A stretch of 64,000 nt of DNA from an uncultured Sulfurovum sp. (GCA_947311605.1 CAMZLC010000058.1:1-64000); one strand, 5' to 3'. Numbered from the stretch's first letter, positions 46,684 through 56,366 are shown. A program made the numbers and translations. The notes: generated from the sequence alone by a model not told the origin.

Positions 46684-46950
46684 CAGGATAAAACAAGTTT
46701 ACCTTTCTATTTATTTTTCGTGGGTATCTTATAATCGTCTTCAATGGAATGGAACCGAAGACTGCATCATCAGCAGATTAGACAAAAGCGCAAGAATATC
46801 TGTTGACCGACAAAAACGCAACATTTCTTTATGTTGCTAGTACTTGGTATTACCCTTCATTCCCACACACTATTACATTTTTTATGGAAAAGAACTTTTT
46901 TCCTTATCAAAAAAACCGGAAAAAGTATTACCACAATGAGGTTATGTCCT
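46684..46950. other. intergenic gap separating two minus-strand transcription units
   Basis: This 267-base AT-rich gap is the largest break in the minus-strand series between 17 and 63 kb. It contains a terminator-like hairpin (see the entry at 46810-46837). It must carry the promoter for the SDR/GT4 genes downstream if the upstream transcript stops there. No gene of its own is seen. Confidence 0.45.
46810..46837 (-). terminator. possible rho-independent terminator
   Basis: On the minus strand the sequence GCAACAT-AAAGAA-ATGTTGC forms a perfect 7-base-pair stem with a 6-base loop and is followed by GTTTTTG. It lies 114 bases after the stop of the GT4 gene at 46951. The stem is short and AT-rich and the T-run is only five long, so it is a weak candidate. 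Confidence 0.4.
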
Positions 46951-48099
46951 TTAAAGAGAATTGTACAAGGTAACATATTGATTTGCCACGTTTTCAATGG
47001 AATACTTCTGAACTGCTTTTCGTGCATCTTCTTCCATTTTCCGACGTAGCACAGAATCTTCAATTACGGTTAAAATTCCTTTGGCAAGGCTTTCAGAGTC
47101 TTCCGATGGTACAACAATCCCATTCTTGCCATTTTCAATGATAACTGCATTGCCTCCAACATCAGTTACAACAGATGGCAAGCCGTACATTCCTGCTTCC
47201 AGTAAGGCATTAGACAACCCCTCAGCCACAGAAGGAAGAACGAAAATATCTGCAACCTGGTAAAATCGTGAGATATTTTCCCGATTTAAGAATATCTTTA
47301 TAGTATCTTTGTGGCTTTTTAAAAAATCATCAAATTCTGCTGGAACTTCAGTTCCACCGACTGAAAGCAAATAAGCCTGTGGATAATAATGCGTTATCTC
47401 ATTCCAGGCATCAAATAAATACTGAACCCCTTTAATCCCTAAAAATGTTCCAACTCTAAGAATTACAATTGCCTTCAAAGGAAGACCAAGTTGCATTTTT
47501 ATAGCTTGTTTTTCTTTTTGAGTTATAGATTGTGTTCTTTCGACTCCATTTGGAATAGCAGCAATTTTGTCTTCAGTCACCCCCCATGAAACCAATTCAG
47601 AAGAAATTGAAGGAGCAATACTGATTATTTTGTCCGCATGATACATTGAACGGATAATAAAACGGTTAAATGGGAACCGGCCATTTTCCAATAAATACAA
47701 GGGATCAAAATACTTACCACTACTCGCCATTTTTATTATAACAGGTTTTTGTAATAGTTTTGCAGCAACCACTGCCCCCAAAGTTGGTTCATGTAACATA
47801 TGTATATGAAGAACATCAAATTCTTGCCGATGTCTAAGTAAATATACAAACCAATACATAACAGCTAGTTCAAATGGCCTTATGTGAGGAATACGCCGAA
47901 TTGGAACAGTATCAAGAGTCTCACTTGAGAGTGTATCCGGATCTATTTTCCTGGTTATGACAGTAACCTCAATTCCCTGAGCAATTAATTCTTTAGACAA
48001 CTTCAGGCATTGTCTTTCGGCGCCTCCAACATGTGGGTAAAAATTGGGCAATAACATCCACACTCTTTTTTTTCTTTCAGGGTCACTCATAATTTTCAT
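46951..48099 (-). CDS. GT4 family glycosyltransferase
   Basis: This 382-residue GT-B enzyme has the N-terminal LLPNFYPHVGGAERQCLKLS, which is the classic GGAE GT4 opening. FDVLHIHMLHEPTLGAV lies in the first domain; LRVGTFLGIKGVQYLFDAW and LPSVAEGLSNALLEAGMYGLP lie in the second, with the E-x7-E motif. TDVGGNAVIIENGKNG closes the donor site. It overlaps the gtrA-like gene by four bases (ATGA) and is the last gene before the 46.7 kb gap. Confidence 0.88.
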   Translation of the reverse strand: MKIMSDPERKKRVWMLLPNFYPHVGGAERQCLKLSKELIAQGIEVTVITRKIDPDTLSSETLDTVPIRRIPHIRPFELAVMYWFVYLLRHRQEFDVLHIHMLHEPTLGAVVAAKLLQKPVIIKMASSGKYFDPLYLLENGRFPFNRFIIRSMYHADKIISIAPSISSELVSWGVTEDKIAAIPNGVERTQSITQKEKQAIKMQLGLPLKAIVILRVGTFLGIKGVQYLFDAWNEITHYYPQAYLLSVGGTEVPAEFDDFLKSHKDTIKIFLNRENISRFYQVADIFVLPSVAEGLSNALLEAGMYGLPSVVTDVGGNAVIIENGKNGIVVPSEDSESLAKGILTVIEDSVLRRKMEEDARKAVQKYSIENVANQYVTLYNSL

Positions 48100-48554
48100 T
48101 TTTGACTTCTAAGCACATGCTTATCAGAACGAAATGTCCATAAGTTATTAAGAATAAAAGTGTAGAAAGGTATTACTACAACAGTAGTTAACAGAGCAAA
48201 AACATACCAACAAGACAATATATTTACCAAAAAATATGTGATCGCTAGATTAAGAATAAACCCACTAAATGACACTAAAACAAACTTCAGCAGCGAAGTT
48301 TGCCATGCGTCAGAAGAATCGAATACCCAAATTTTATTTAATACAAAAGAAATAACAAAAATAATGGAAAAACTTATGGTGATGGCAAAAATGGGATCCA
48401 TCCCTCCCCATTCAACACCCGCTATAACCAGAAGCATATATAATGAGGTTGTGCTACCTCCAACTAGAATGAATTTGAAGAGTTTCCCAACAAAAGGATC
48501 ATTATACCTCATCCGACTTACTTTTAATTTATAATAGTTAATTTCGCTTCTCAT
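48096..48554 (-). CDS. gtrA: GtrA-like membrane protein
   Basis: This 152-residue protein has four membrane segments and the GtrA opening FKFILVGGSTTSLYMLLVIAG, followed by FVLNKIWVFDSS and NNLWTFRSD, the two aromatic turns of the family. GtrA proteins are thought to flip or handle undecaprenyl-phosphate-linked sugars in O-antigen modification. The DPM-like GT2 at 50506-51390 and the GT-C protein at 51423-53138 complete a possible three-part Gtr system. ATG 48554 has a poor binding site; ATG 48512 is an alternative. Confidence 0.85.
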   Translation of the reverse strand: MRSEINYYKLKVSRMRYNDPFVGKLFKFILVGGSTTSLYMLLVIAGVEWGGMDPIFAITISFSIIFVISFVLNKIWVFDSSDAWQTSLLKFVLVSFSGFILNLAITYFLVNILSCWYVFALLTTVVVIPFYTFILNNLWTFRSDKHVLRSQK

Positions 48555-48583
48555 CGGGGTTATCCCAAATTAACTGACTAGCC

Positions 48584-49312
48584 CTAAAGCCTATTCCGAC
48601 TAAAAGCTCTACACTTTTTCAGATCTGGTTTTTTACACGAATAAAACTGATACAGAGATAATGATTTACTCACTCCTAAAACCCGACAAGAAACACTCCT
48701 GAAGAAATAGTTAAGAACTTCTTCAATCTCTTTGGCCGTGTTAACATGTTCATGTCCCATCAATATACCGTATTCTAGCCCATACTTTAATTTGAATTCT
48801 ATCCCCGTTGTACATTGCCAACCCAACCGCCATAACAATGTACCTTCACTTGGAATAGATACTCTTACAACGCCCTCTGGGTTCAACATGGTACCACATT
48901 TCGCCACGACTTCAGGTAACTCACAAATATGTTCAAATGCTGCAATTGAAGTAATTCTATCGTACTTCATATTTACAGGCAATGATTGGATAGTGTGATA
49001 TATATGTCGTACTCGATGAAGGAATTCAGAATTTTTGTATAATTCTTGAAAAGGTTCAACAATATCATACGGACCGATATCGGACTCATAGGGCAGTTGG
49101 TTTAAATTCCCTGCACCAATTTCAAGAGTTGCCTTATTGTTATTTTTCAATATCGCATCACTAGCAACCTGTTTATGTAACCACGATTCCATTTTCTGAG
49201 CCAAAGAAGAGGCAGGACTGCCACCTGAACGATTACGTTTATAGTGTTCAGAATAAATCTTCTTAAACTCCTCGGGTAATTCGGGACGTTTTTTGGGGAA
49301 ATTTTCAAACAT
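48584..49312 (-). CDS. class I SAM-dependent methyltransferase-like protein
   Basis: This 242-residue protein has the SAM motif ATLEIGAGNLNQLPYE near residue 62, an acidic strand YDIVEPFQELY, and YDRITSIAAFEHICELPEV as the motif II/III region. The N-terminal part (KRPELPEEFKKIYSEHYKRNR) is an extension. It would methylate a sugar or a chain end of the glycan. It lies between the GT4 and gtrA-like genes with gaps of 15 and 29 bases, so it is operonic. Confidence 0.8.
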   Translation of the reverse strand: MFENFPKKRPELPEEFKKIYSEHYKRNRSGGSPASSLAQKMESWLHKQVASDAILKNNNKATLEIGAGNLNQLPYESDIGPYDIVEPFQELYKNSEFLHRVRHIYHTIQSLPVNMKYDRITSIAAFEHICELPEVVAKCGTMLNPEGVVRVSIPSEGTLLWRLGWQCTTGIEFKLKYGLEYGILMGHEHVNTAKEIEEVLNYFFRSVSCRVLGVSKSLSLYQFYSCKKPDLKKCRAFSRNRL

Positions 49313-49327
49313 AATATTGCCAGTGAG

Positions 49328-50437
49328 CTATATGTGGCAAGCCAGGATATCTTGTGCCCTTGTTTTCCAGGTGTAATTATTCTTGAGATCATTATACGCA
49401 GTAACGGCCAACTTCGAACGAGTTCTGTCATCCTGTAATTTTTCGATTGCAACAATCCATTCCCCGATGTTTGTTGGTGAAACCAATATCGCGTTTGAAT
49501 CGTTCAAAACCTCCTTCAAAACAGGAAGATCAGAACTAATTATTGCTTTTCCAGCAGCCATGTATTCAAAAATTTTCAATGGAGACATAAAGCTACTGGT
49601 GTTCTCCCCTTTATCAGAAATTTGCAAGTTTTTTTGATAAGGAGCCAGTAGAATATCGCACATACTTCGCCAATCATCGATTTTGTTTGGTTGAACAAAT
49701 CCATGGAAGAATAAATTTTCAATGCGTAGTTTTTTTTGCCACAGAAGAAGGTCTTCTTCTGTACCGCCAGCTATATGAAAATCAATAGACGGAAATTCTT
49801 GCGCAAGTTGTGCAATAATCTCGATTCCACGTCCTTTATATAAATGACCTGAATAACCAACTTGCAGACAACCTTTTCGTCCCGGCCAAGGAGATACTAC
49901 CATGTTAGAATTAATGAGATCTGCCCCATCATGGGCAACATGAAGAAGGTCTTCCGGCACAGCAAACTTCTGCTGATATATTGTTTTTAGTGCAGATGAA
50001 ATAACAACAATTTTAAGAAAAAATCGGCTTTTTATCAAAAAATCAAAATAATACCTGCCGGTCTTGTGCTCAAGATTCACAGGACCATGCGCTTCGAAAA
50101 TAGTAGAAAAGCCAAGCCTTGTTCCCAGAAAACAGTAGGGAAGATGTCTCCCATAAACAAGATCTGGTTTAAATCTACGAATTGTCCAGGCCACCATCGC
50201 CATATTCAGTATATCTTTGCCCTTACATTGAGGATAAGCAACTTTTTTTAACGTAAAGTCAGGCCGCACGCCGTAGTAATTAAATATTTCATTTTCATCT
50301 ATATCCTGTCCATTGTCCGGAGCCAGCAAACAAACAGTATGCCCGTAACTCGCAAAAGCCTGGCACATCTTCATCACATGAATACTATTAGCTGCCCGTG
50401 AAGGAAGATTAGCAAAAGAAAGATACAGAATTTTCAT
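49328..50437 (-). CDS. GT4 family glycosyltransferase
   Basis: Starting at ATG 50437 (MKILYLSFANLPSRAANSIH), this protein has about 369 residues; an in-frame TTG five codons upstream is less likely. The GT-B pattern includes LVYGRHLPYCFLGTRLG, IFEAHGPVNLEHKTG, VGYSGHLYKGRGIEII and MSPLKIFEYMAAGKAIISSD. The last segment has the Glu of the donor-binding motif. Nothing indicates the sugar. It lies 15 bases before the methyltransferase-like gene. Confidence 0.85.
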   Translation of the reverse strand: MKILYLSFANLPSRAANSIHVMKMCQAFASYGHTVCLLAPDNGQDIDENEIFNYYGVRPDFTLKKVAYPQCKGKDILNMAMVAWTIRRFKPDLVYGRHLPYCFLGTRLGFSTIFEAHGPVNLEHKTGRYYFDFLIKSRFFLKIVVISSALKTIYQQKFAVPEDLLHVAHDGADLINSNMVVSPWPGRKGCLQVGYSGHLYKGRGIEIIAQLAQEFPSIDFHIAGGTEEDLLLWQKKLRIENLFFHGFVQPNKIDDWRSMCDILLAPYQKNLQISDKGENTSSFMSPLKIFEYMAAGKAIISSDLPVLKEVLNDSNAILVSPTNIGEWIVAIEKLQDDRTRSKLAVTAYNDLKNNYTWKTRAQDILACHI

Positions 50438-50505
50438 AAACAAAAAGAACAAGAGGAAAAATTACCGGGAAACTACTTAAGCATATACACAGATAAATAT
50501 TAAGG

Positions 50506-51390
50506 TCACTTTTTATTAACAACGAGACTCCGACGCAAAAGTGACAGTTGTTCAGTCATTAAACCAAGGAAAAAGAATAACAACCCTGAAATAATACCCA
50601 TCATCGAACCAACACTCACCCCTCTGCCTTCCAGCATTATCGGAATTCCCCAGCAGATACCGGAAATTACAAAAAAAAGTGCCACTGGAAAAAAGATACG
50701 CATGGGATTAAATAAAATGACCATATTTATAATCTCCATTACCGTATCAATTGCGGTATTGATATTTATGGTACTGGTACCACCAATTCTGGCCGTTACA
50801 GTAATAGGATGTTCCACCACAAGATGACGCTGTTGGATAAAAGCGAGAGCTATAATATCACTGAATGCCATGGTATCAGGACAAAGAGCAAGATATCGCT
50901 GTACAAGATGCGTCTGATATATCTTCATTCCAGAATTGATATCTCTTATTGTAACAGGCAGCAGGACTTTTGCTATCATTCTAATAAGTGATTTTCCAAT
51001 TTTTCTAAAAACATTCTCTCCGCAATACGTTCCACGATCACCAACAACAAGATCAGCATTTTGTTTTAGTATCTGTTCATAAAGAGATCTCACATCAGAA
51101 AGGGAGTGTTGGCCATCGGCATCTATGGTGATACAATAATTTGTTTCGCAACAACGGATGCCACTTTTTAACGCTCCACCATAACCTTTATTGACTTTAT
51201 GGTGAATAATTGTGACAAAAGATTCTTTTCGGTATTGTTCAATCTCACCATAAGAGCCATCCTGCGAGCCATCATCCACGACAATTAAGTAACACCCCTG
51301 GTCTTTACAGAAAGAGATAACATCTGGTAAAAACGCCTGGAGAGATTCTTTCTCATTATAAACAGGGATTATAATGCTTAAATCATTCAT
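50506..51390 (-). CDS. polyprenyl-phosphate glycosyltransferase (GtrB/DPM1-like GT2)
   Basis: From ATG 51390 this protein has 294 residues, with LSIIIPVYNEKESLQAFL, VVDDGSQDGSYGEI, ITIDADGQHSL and the donor-side IRDINSGMKIYQTHL. Two C-terminal membrane segments end the protein (FFPVALFFVISGICWGIPI and MGIISGLLFFFLGLM). That is the GtrB lay-out, making undecaprenyl-phosphate-linked hexose on the cytoplasmic face. It follows the GT-C protein gene by 32 bases. Confidence 0.88.
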   Translation of the reverse strand: MNDLSIIIPVYNEKESLQAFLPDVISFCKDQGCYLIVVDDGSQDGSYGEIEQYRKESFVTIIHHKVNKGYGGALKSGIRCCETNYCITIDADGQHSLSDVRSLYEQILKQNADLVVGDRGTYCGENVFRKIGKSLIRMIAKVLLPVTIRDINSGMKIYQTHLVQRYLALCPDTMAFSDIIALAFIQQRHLVVEHPITVTARIGGTSTININTAIDTVMEIINMVILFNPMRIFFPVALFFVISGICWGIPIMLEGRGVSVGSMMGIISGLLFFFLGLMTEQLSLLRRSLVVNKK

Positions 51391-51422
51391 GAGAACCAAT
51401 TAACCTTACATGGTGAGCAATC

Positions 51423-53138
51423 TTATAATCTGGGTAACAATTGTAAAAGCATTATTGTATTTGATTTATCTGGAATTATTCTATATAAATTCATAACATT
51501 GGAGTAAGTGTCAAGATATGTTTGAATCTCTGTTTTTGTTACAAGAATAACGTTTACCCGATCTCCAATGGCTTTCATGAAATTGGCAGAATACGAAAAG
51601 CTGTTCTCGGGCATAGATTTGTCGAAATATACATTAAACATCCAATAACATGACAATACTCCCCTTCCTAACATTTTATAGTCATCATAAATTCTTTTTG
51701 AAACAAAAACTGCCTGTTCAGGGGAAACTGTTTGGAGAACATTCTCAAATTCTCGATATGGTGTGAATCGATAATTACTCTGTGATTGGGCCTGATGGGT
51801 AACCAGTCGTTTTACGTTTCTTCCTACAGGTACAGCCAGTAGAGTGAGTAGGATGCATATAACGGCTACCTGCACCCCCTTCTGCTTTGACCACATTGCA
51901 ATAAGAATCATCATCCCTCCCAAACTCAATGGCGCAATGACAACTGAATAGGTAGTCAAAAAAGACCAGCCACTCGACAATGTATTTCTGGAAACGATCC
52001 AACATCCAAGGAGATACATAAGGTATATTCCAATGGAAACTATAATTGCATTTTGTTGAACAGAATATGTTTTTGATTTTATGTAATTATTATTAAATAA
52101 GTCTTGGCAAAAAATTTGAGGCGCCCATATGCAAAGTAGCGGGAGAACTAAAAAAAAGTATCTAGGTTCAGTGTGAAACCGACCATTCACTAACAATAAG
52201 GTAAGCGTGAAGATAACAACAAAAGGCAAACACCACAAAACACGAATCATAAAAGGCTTTTCCCGGCCAATATATTCCAGAGGCAGTGTCAACATGTATA
52301 AGAGGAATGGTAATAATACAAAAGTACTGTTTGCATACTCTAGCCATGAATTGGAATTCCGTTTGAATTCACCAAAATTAAATAAAAATAATGCCTGGAT
52401 ATTAGCAAGTCGTAATTGAAAAAAGAAGTCACGTAGATAACAATAGTCCAGTATAGCCAGAATCAATCCACCTGCAAACATACCGCTGAAAATATAGCAA
52501 ATGTCTATTAAGCCTTTACCTGGCATGAACTTTTTTTCATCCCGAAACAGTAAACCTATTACAAGAAATGATAAACATACCCCAATTTCTTTTGTTTTTA
52601 CCGATAAAAAGAGAATAACTCCAAACACCACAAAAGTGAGTACTCTACTTGTCCACACCTTGCAGGCATATAAATTATAAACAGTTACCCCTAGCAACAC
52701 CATCGTCATAAGAGTTACGTCAACGTAGGTCACACCGGCAAAGTCAAACAACGCGGGCTGACTGAGAAAGAACATGACCGCAATTAATGCGTGTACAATG
52801 GATCGGGATAACAGATAAGAATTTACAATGATAAGAGTAATGGTTAGGGAAATTAAAAAACTCCAGAAACCAATCGTGCCAGCGAGCGAACTGCCGAATA
52901 AAAAAAAGAAAAAACGCTGTAGATAAATATGAAAATAACGATTTAGAATAAATGGATTTTGTTCGGGATTAAGAGAAAGGTTCATGTACAAAAGCTCATC
53001 CCATGTCAAAGATCCGCCAGAACAATAGAAAAACAATAACCAGATTAAACCAAAAAAAAATGCTAAAAGAAGTAAACTATTTCTGCCAGCAAACTGCTGG
53101 ATCATAGGTTTATTCCTACTTTCGATAGTATTCAACAT
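51423..53138 (-). CDS. GT-C-like polytopic membrane glycosyltransferase
   Basis: This 571-residue protein has about 12 membrane segments. The first loop has GGSLTWDELLYMN, with the Asp-Glu pair of GT-C enzymes. HTEPRYFFLVLPLLCIW in a late segment is a typical PMT/GT-C feature, and a soluble tail of about 120 residues follows. No family name can be given with certainty. With the GtrB-like protein encoded directly downstream it is a candidate periplasmic side-branch transferase. Confidence 0.72.
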   Translation of the reverse strand: MLNTIESRNKPMIQQFAGRNSLLLLAFFFGLIWLLFFYCSGGSLTWDELLYMNLSLNPEQNPFILNRYFHIYLQRFFFFLFGSSLAGTIGFWSFLISLTITLIIVNSYLLSRSIVHALIAVMFFLSQPALFDFAGVTYVDVTLMTMVLLGVTVYNLYACKVWTSRVLTFVVFGVILFLSVKTKEIGVCLSFLVIGLLFRDEKKFMPGKGLIDICYIFSGMFAGGLILAILDYCYLRDFFFQLRLANIQALFLFNFGEFKRNSNSWLEYANSTFVLLPFLLYMLTLPLEYIGREKPFMIRVLWCLPFVVIFTLTLLLVNGRFHTEPRYFFLVLPLLCIWAPQIFCQDLFNNNYIKSKTYSVQQNAIIVSIGIYLMYLLGCWIVSRNTLSSGWSFLTTYSVVIAPLSLGGMMILIAMWSKQKGVQVAVICILLTLLAVPVGRNVKRLVTHQAQSQSNYRFTPYREFENVLQTVSPEQAVFVSKRIYDDYKMLGRGVLSCYWMFNVYFDKSMPENSFSYSANFMKAIGDRVNVILVTKTEIQTYLDTYSNVMNLYRIIPDKSNTIMLLQLLPRL

Positions 53139-53162
53139 TCCAGTTTTAATAAAACCATTACT

Positions 53163-53858
53163 TTAAACTTCATATATTCGATCTCCAATTTGTTTTTTAT
53201 CTAAGATATCGAATGTATTGTCTCTCTCATCTTGTATCTTTCCTGTACACTTTATATATGCATGCTTATTTGTTCCTGATTTTTTGCAAGTTAGACTTTC
53301 AAACTTGCTTAACAGGAACGAAAGAGACAGAAATGGCTTACTCCCTGCGATTGGATGATCTCCTAAAAAACCTTCTTTTTCCCAAATTGATTCATACTTA
53401 TAAGAAATAAAATTTTGGTAATACGTTATCTTTATATCAGAAAAATATTTTTCTAATATATGAATAGCCTTTTGAAAAAATGCGTCATTATCAATTTCTA
53501 CGAGAAAACAGCCTTTTTTGTTTACAAGCTGGCTGAGTTTTTCAATGGCAATTGCTCGTTGTTCGAAATCCAAATGGCATAATGTGTTGGTACTGACGAC
53601 TAGATCCACGCTATTCGATGGCAGATCGAATTCAGTGAGGCTTCCGTTCAATCCCACAGCATTCGGACAAAGGGCAGTGCCAGATTTCAACGCATCAAAA
53701 GAGATGTCCAAGCCAAAATATTGTTTTGTCTTAAAATATGGATAGCTTTTAAAAGCGGCTGATGCAGCATCAAGACCAATACCATCAGTTAATTGCGATA
53801 AGTCTCGGTCAAGTAATGACCAGAGAAATGTTTTGGAGGGGCGAACAGCAAGTCTCAT
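53163..53858 (-). CDS. SAM-dependent methyltransferase-like protein
   Basis: This 231-residue protein has a methyltransferase-11-like core: GLDAASAAFKSYPYF and YFGLDISFDALKSG as motif I and II, then LPSNSVDLVVSTNTLCHLD and LVNKKGCFLVEIDND. The glycine-rich motif I is atypical (no GxGxG), so activity is uncertain. The ATG overlaps the stop of the upstream GT-B gene by four bases, so the two are coupled. Confidence 0.7.
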   Translation of the reverse strand: MRLAVRPSKTFLWSLLDRDLSQLTDGIGLDAASAAFKSYPYFKTKQYFGLDISFDALKSGTALCPNAVGLNGSLTEFDLPSNSVDLVVSTNTLCHLDFEQRAIAIEKLSQLVNKKGCFLVEIDNDAFFQKAIHILEKYFSDIKITYYQNFISYKYESIWEKEGFLGDHPIAGSKPFLSLSFLLSKFESLTCKKSGTNKHAYIKCTGKIQDERDNTFDILDKKQIGDRIYEV

Positions 53859-55150
53859 ATTTCTTCCTTAATAATTTTTAATTGTGACAAAAAGAAATTT
53901 GAATAATAGCCTAAAACATCCACTCCTTTCGGTTCCACATAGGATCTCAAGCAATTTGTTCTTTCTTCTTTACTATATGTCCGGCACGTTTTATTGATAA
54001 TCAACTGCCACATAAAGTGGCACAATTCTTCCTGGCAAATCACCGCCCACTCTTTCATTACCTGTTCGTGCACCATCCTATCCTGAGTTGCCCTTTTCAG
54101 AAAAATAACAGGCTTATCTCTTCTTATACTTTCAAGCACGATGGAACTGTGTGTGAAAAAAGTCACGTCAGCCCACTCTATTAAATTGGGAGAAGGAATA
54201 TCATTACCAACTACCCTGATATTGTTTTTTCCACTAAAGTCATATTGCTCTCCCCTGGTATGAGATTTAATAAGCAAAAAGGTATCAGGAAAAGCAGCAA
54301 TGTATGAAATAATTCTATCAAGTTCTTCTTTATATAACCTTCCATCTGGCTTCGTAGCCATCAAAACAATCTTCAAAACTTTTGGGGATAGTACCGGAAG
54401 TGGAATATCTGGAAGAATGTTTTTTTGCTTTAATATCCACTCCTTGCTAAACCTCACACTACCTAGGACTAAAGACTGCTTCTTTTCACTTAATCCCTGA
54501 GCAATCCCTGTATCGGCTTGCGATTGATTGGCATACAGAACGTAATCTGTTTGTAATTGAGGTAATGCCCTATGAGTTAAAGAAATTTCATCATTAGGAT
54601 CCCAATTCCTGCTACTACATGCGGTTCCTATGCCCGGTCCATGCGGAACAGCAACAGTAAGGTATCCTGCTGTTTTAGCGTAATTGATAAAGCTGTCATA
54701 TTTCTTATTCAGCTGATGATCAGTAACCAGTATTCCCGATGTTTGGCTAAATACTTTATCAAAAAACAATTCAGGCAATAAATCCTTATAGAACAATTCG
54801 AGTTTGTGCTGTACCTTTTTCCAGTATAATCTATAAGAGAGACTGGAATAAACCCTGGAGAATATATTCACTCCAGAATTTTTTGTTCCTCTTGACCGGG
54901 AAAAAAGCGCTGTATTGATACCGCAAAGATCAGCGATATGTATAATTCTGATACCAAGGGACGATAAAAACTGAACTCTGTAGTCAGTGTGGTAATCTTC
55001 AGTTAGGTTAAAGATAACACATGTCACCTTAACCCTACTGTCATCATTACTTATCCTGTAAATAATAGGAACCATATGATCGATATCATTATAGCTCCAG
55101 AAACAGAAGACAATATCTGAACGCAACAATTCCTTTGAATTTTCACACAT
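53855..55150 (-). CDS. GT-B protein, CDP-glycerol glycerophosphotransferase-like
   Basis: This 431-residue protein has a C-terminal half like teichoic-acid/capsule GT-B transferases: VAVPHGPGIG, ILMATKPDG-type re-entry (KIVLMATKPDGRLYKEEL), FLLIKSHTRGEQ and ADVTFFTHSSIVLESIRRDKPVIFL (region given in part). The Ser-Ser acceptor turn and the later Glu are the donor-binding features of this superfamily. The N-terminal half is divergent. It could move a polyol-phosphate or a sugar from a CDP or CMP donor, which fits the neighbouring cytidylyltransferases; this is inference. Confidence 0.65.
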   Translation of the reverse strand: MCENSKELLRSDIVFCFWSYNDIDHMVPIIYRISNDDSRVKVTCVIFNLTEDYHTDYRVQFLSSLGIRIIHIADLCGINTALFSRSRGTKNSGVNIFSRVYSSLSYRLYWKKVQHKLELFYKDLLPELFFDKVFSQTSGILVTDHQLNKKYDSFINYAKTAGYLTVAVPHGPGIGTACSSRNWDPNDEISLTHRALPQLQTDYVLYANQSQADTGIAQGLSEKKQSLVLGSVRFSKEWILKQKNILPDIPLPVLSPKVLKIVLMATKPDGRLYKEELDRIISYIAAFPDTFLLIKSHTRGEQYDFSGKNNIRVVGNDIPSPNLIEWADVTFFTHSSIVLESIRRDKPVIFLKRATQDRMVHEQVMKEWAVICQEELCHFMWQLIINKTCRTYSKEERTNCLRSYVEPKGVDVLGYYSNFFLSQLKIIKEEI

Positions 55151-55170
55151 TGAAGCAGTAAAGATGTGTT

Positions 55171-56322
55171 CTATTGGGTTGTAATTCTATCTCTGTCAAT
55201 TTCTATGCCAAGCCCCGGTTTATCATTCATATGGAAAAAGCCATCTATGGGGACGAAAGGTTCAATTACAAGGTGGCTCCGCAAAGGATTACAAGTCGTG
55301 TTGCTTTCTACCATAACACAAGAAACTGAAGAGGCCGCTAAATGTAAATTAGCCGCACAATTGATGTCATTCGTCCAATTATGAAGGATGCAGCCCTTTC
55401 CCTCCTGCTGTGCACATTGTAATACATGCTTTGCTTCAGTCATTCCTGCAAGATTACAGTCAGGTTGCAAAATATCTAACGCTGGCAACCATTCCAGAAA
55501 CTGATGCCTACTGACAAAACATTCCCCACCAGCAATCGGTACGGGTGAACGTTGAATCAACTGAACATAATCAACCAAAATTCTGGGAATAGGTTCTTCA
55601 ATGAAAAGCAAATCCAAATCTTCTACTCGTATGGCAAAATCAAGAGCATCATCAACTGTGACCAAACGACAGCCAAGATCTACCATTAGATCCATACCAC
55701 TACCAACTGCCAGTCGAACATCCTCAAGGATTTTCACCATACCAGGAATATCTACTTTAGGAGGATGCTTATTTCGTTCAAAATGAGATGCTGTTACAGG
55801 AGTTTGCGGTCGCAGTTTCCAGGCAGTATAACCTTGTTCTTTGGCAAGTATGGCTTCCTCCACAAAAAGTTCGGTTGGTTCATGCTCATAATACATACCC
55901 CCACTGGCATAGGCACGTATCTTAGTTTTCACCTCTCCTGTTTGATTGATGAGCCGATAAACAGGAATTCCTACAGATTTACCGACAATATCCCATAAAG
56001 CCTGTGAAATTCCTGCTAAAGCTGCCTGTCGTGGGGTGTTTCCATATGCTGGAATTCCGAGATTCTCTAGCTGTACGGTTAACAATGAAACCTGAAAGGG
56101 ATCTTTACCAATAAATATATTCTTCAGAAGATCAGCAATTTCCTTTTGAATATCCTCGAGTTTACCTCCGTATGGCCCAGGCTCTCCAAATCCGATAATG
56201 CCTTCATCGGTATGGATTTCAAGAAATATTGCACCATCTGCGACATACGACGCAGTTGGATGTGGGTAACTTACAGGTAAACCCGCTCTTATGACAAATG
56301 ATTTAATATCAGTGATTTTCAT
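55171..56322 (-). CDS. enolase-superfamily enzyme (mandelate racemase/sugar-acid dehydratase group)
   Basis: This 383-residue protein has the MR/MLE lay-out: an N-terminal capping domain with IIGFGEPGPYGGKL, then a barrel. The barrel carries the metal-ligand strands MVDLGCRL, LFIEEPIPR and AGGECF, and a late CILHNWTND that could hold the catalytic His. The usual KxK is WKLR. Members abstract the proton alpha to a carboxylate, giving racemases, epimerases or dehydratases of sugar acids. It is 45 bases downstream of the NeuA-like gene. Acting on a sugar acid made by this module is the natural inference. Confidence 0.8.
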   Translation of the reverse strand: MKITDIKSFVIRAGLPVSYPHPTASYVADGAIFLEIHTDEGIIGFGEPGPYGGKLEDIQKEIADLLKNIFIGKDPFQVSLLTVQLENLGIPAYGNTPRQAALAGISQALWDIVGKSVGIPVYRLINQTGEVKTKIRAYASGGMYYEHEPTELFVEEAILAKEQGYTAWKLRPQTPVTASHFERNKHPPKVDIPGMVKILEDVRLAVGSGMDLMVDLGCRLVTVDDALDFAIRVEDLDLLFIEEPIPRILVDYVQLIQRSPVPIAGGECFVSRHQFLEWLPALDILQPDCNLAGMTEAKHVLQCAQQEGKGCILHNWTNDINCAANLHLAASSVSCVMVESNTTCNPLRSHLVIEPFVPIDGFFHMNDKPGLGIEIDRDRITTQ

Positions 56323-56366
56323 AAATGGCTATACTCAGGTAGATTTAGGAGGTTCCGAAACTACAT

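Noticed and set aside
46857..47063. 68-codon minus-strand frame over the end of a GT4 gene
   Set aside because: The GT4 protein reaches a normal C-terminal end in its own frame, so this is not a frameshifted continuation.
49147..49455. 102-codon minus-strand frame across the GT4/methyltransferase junction
   Set aside because: Both genes are intact in their own frames; this frame shares no motif with either.
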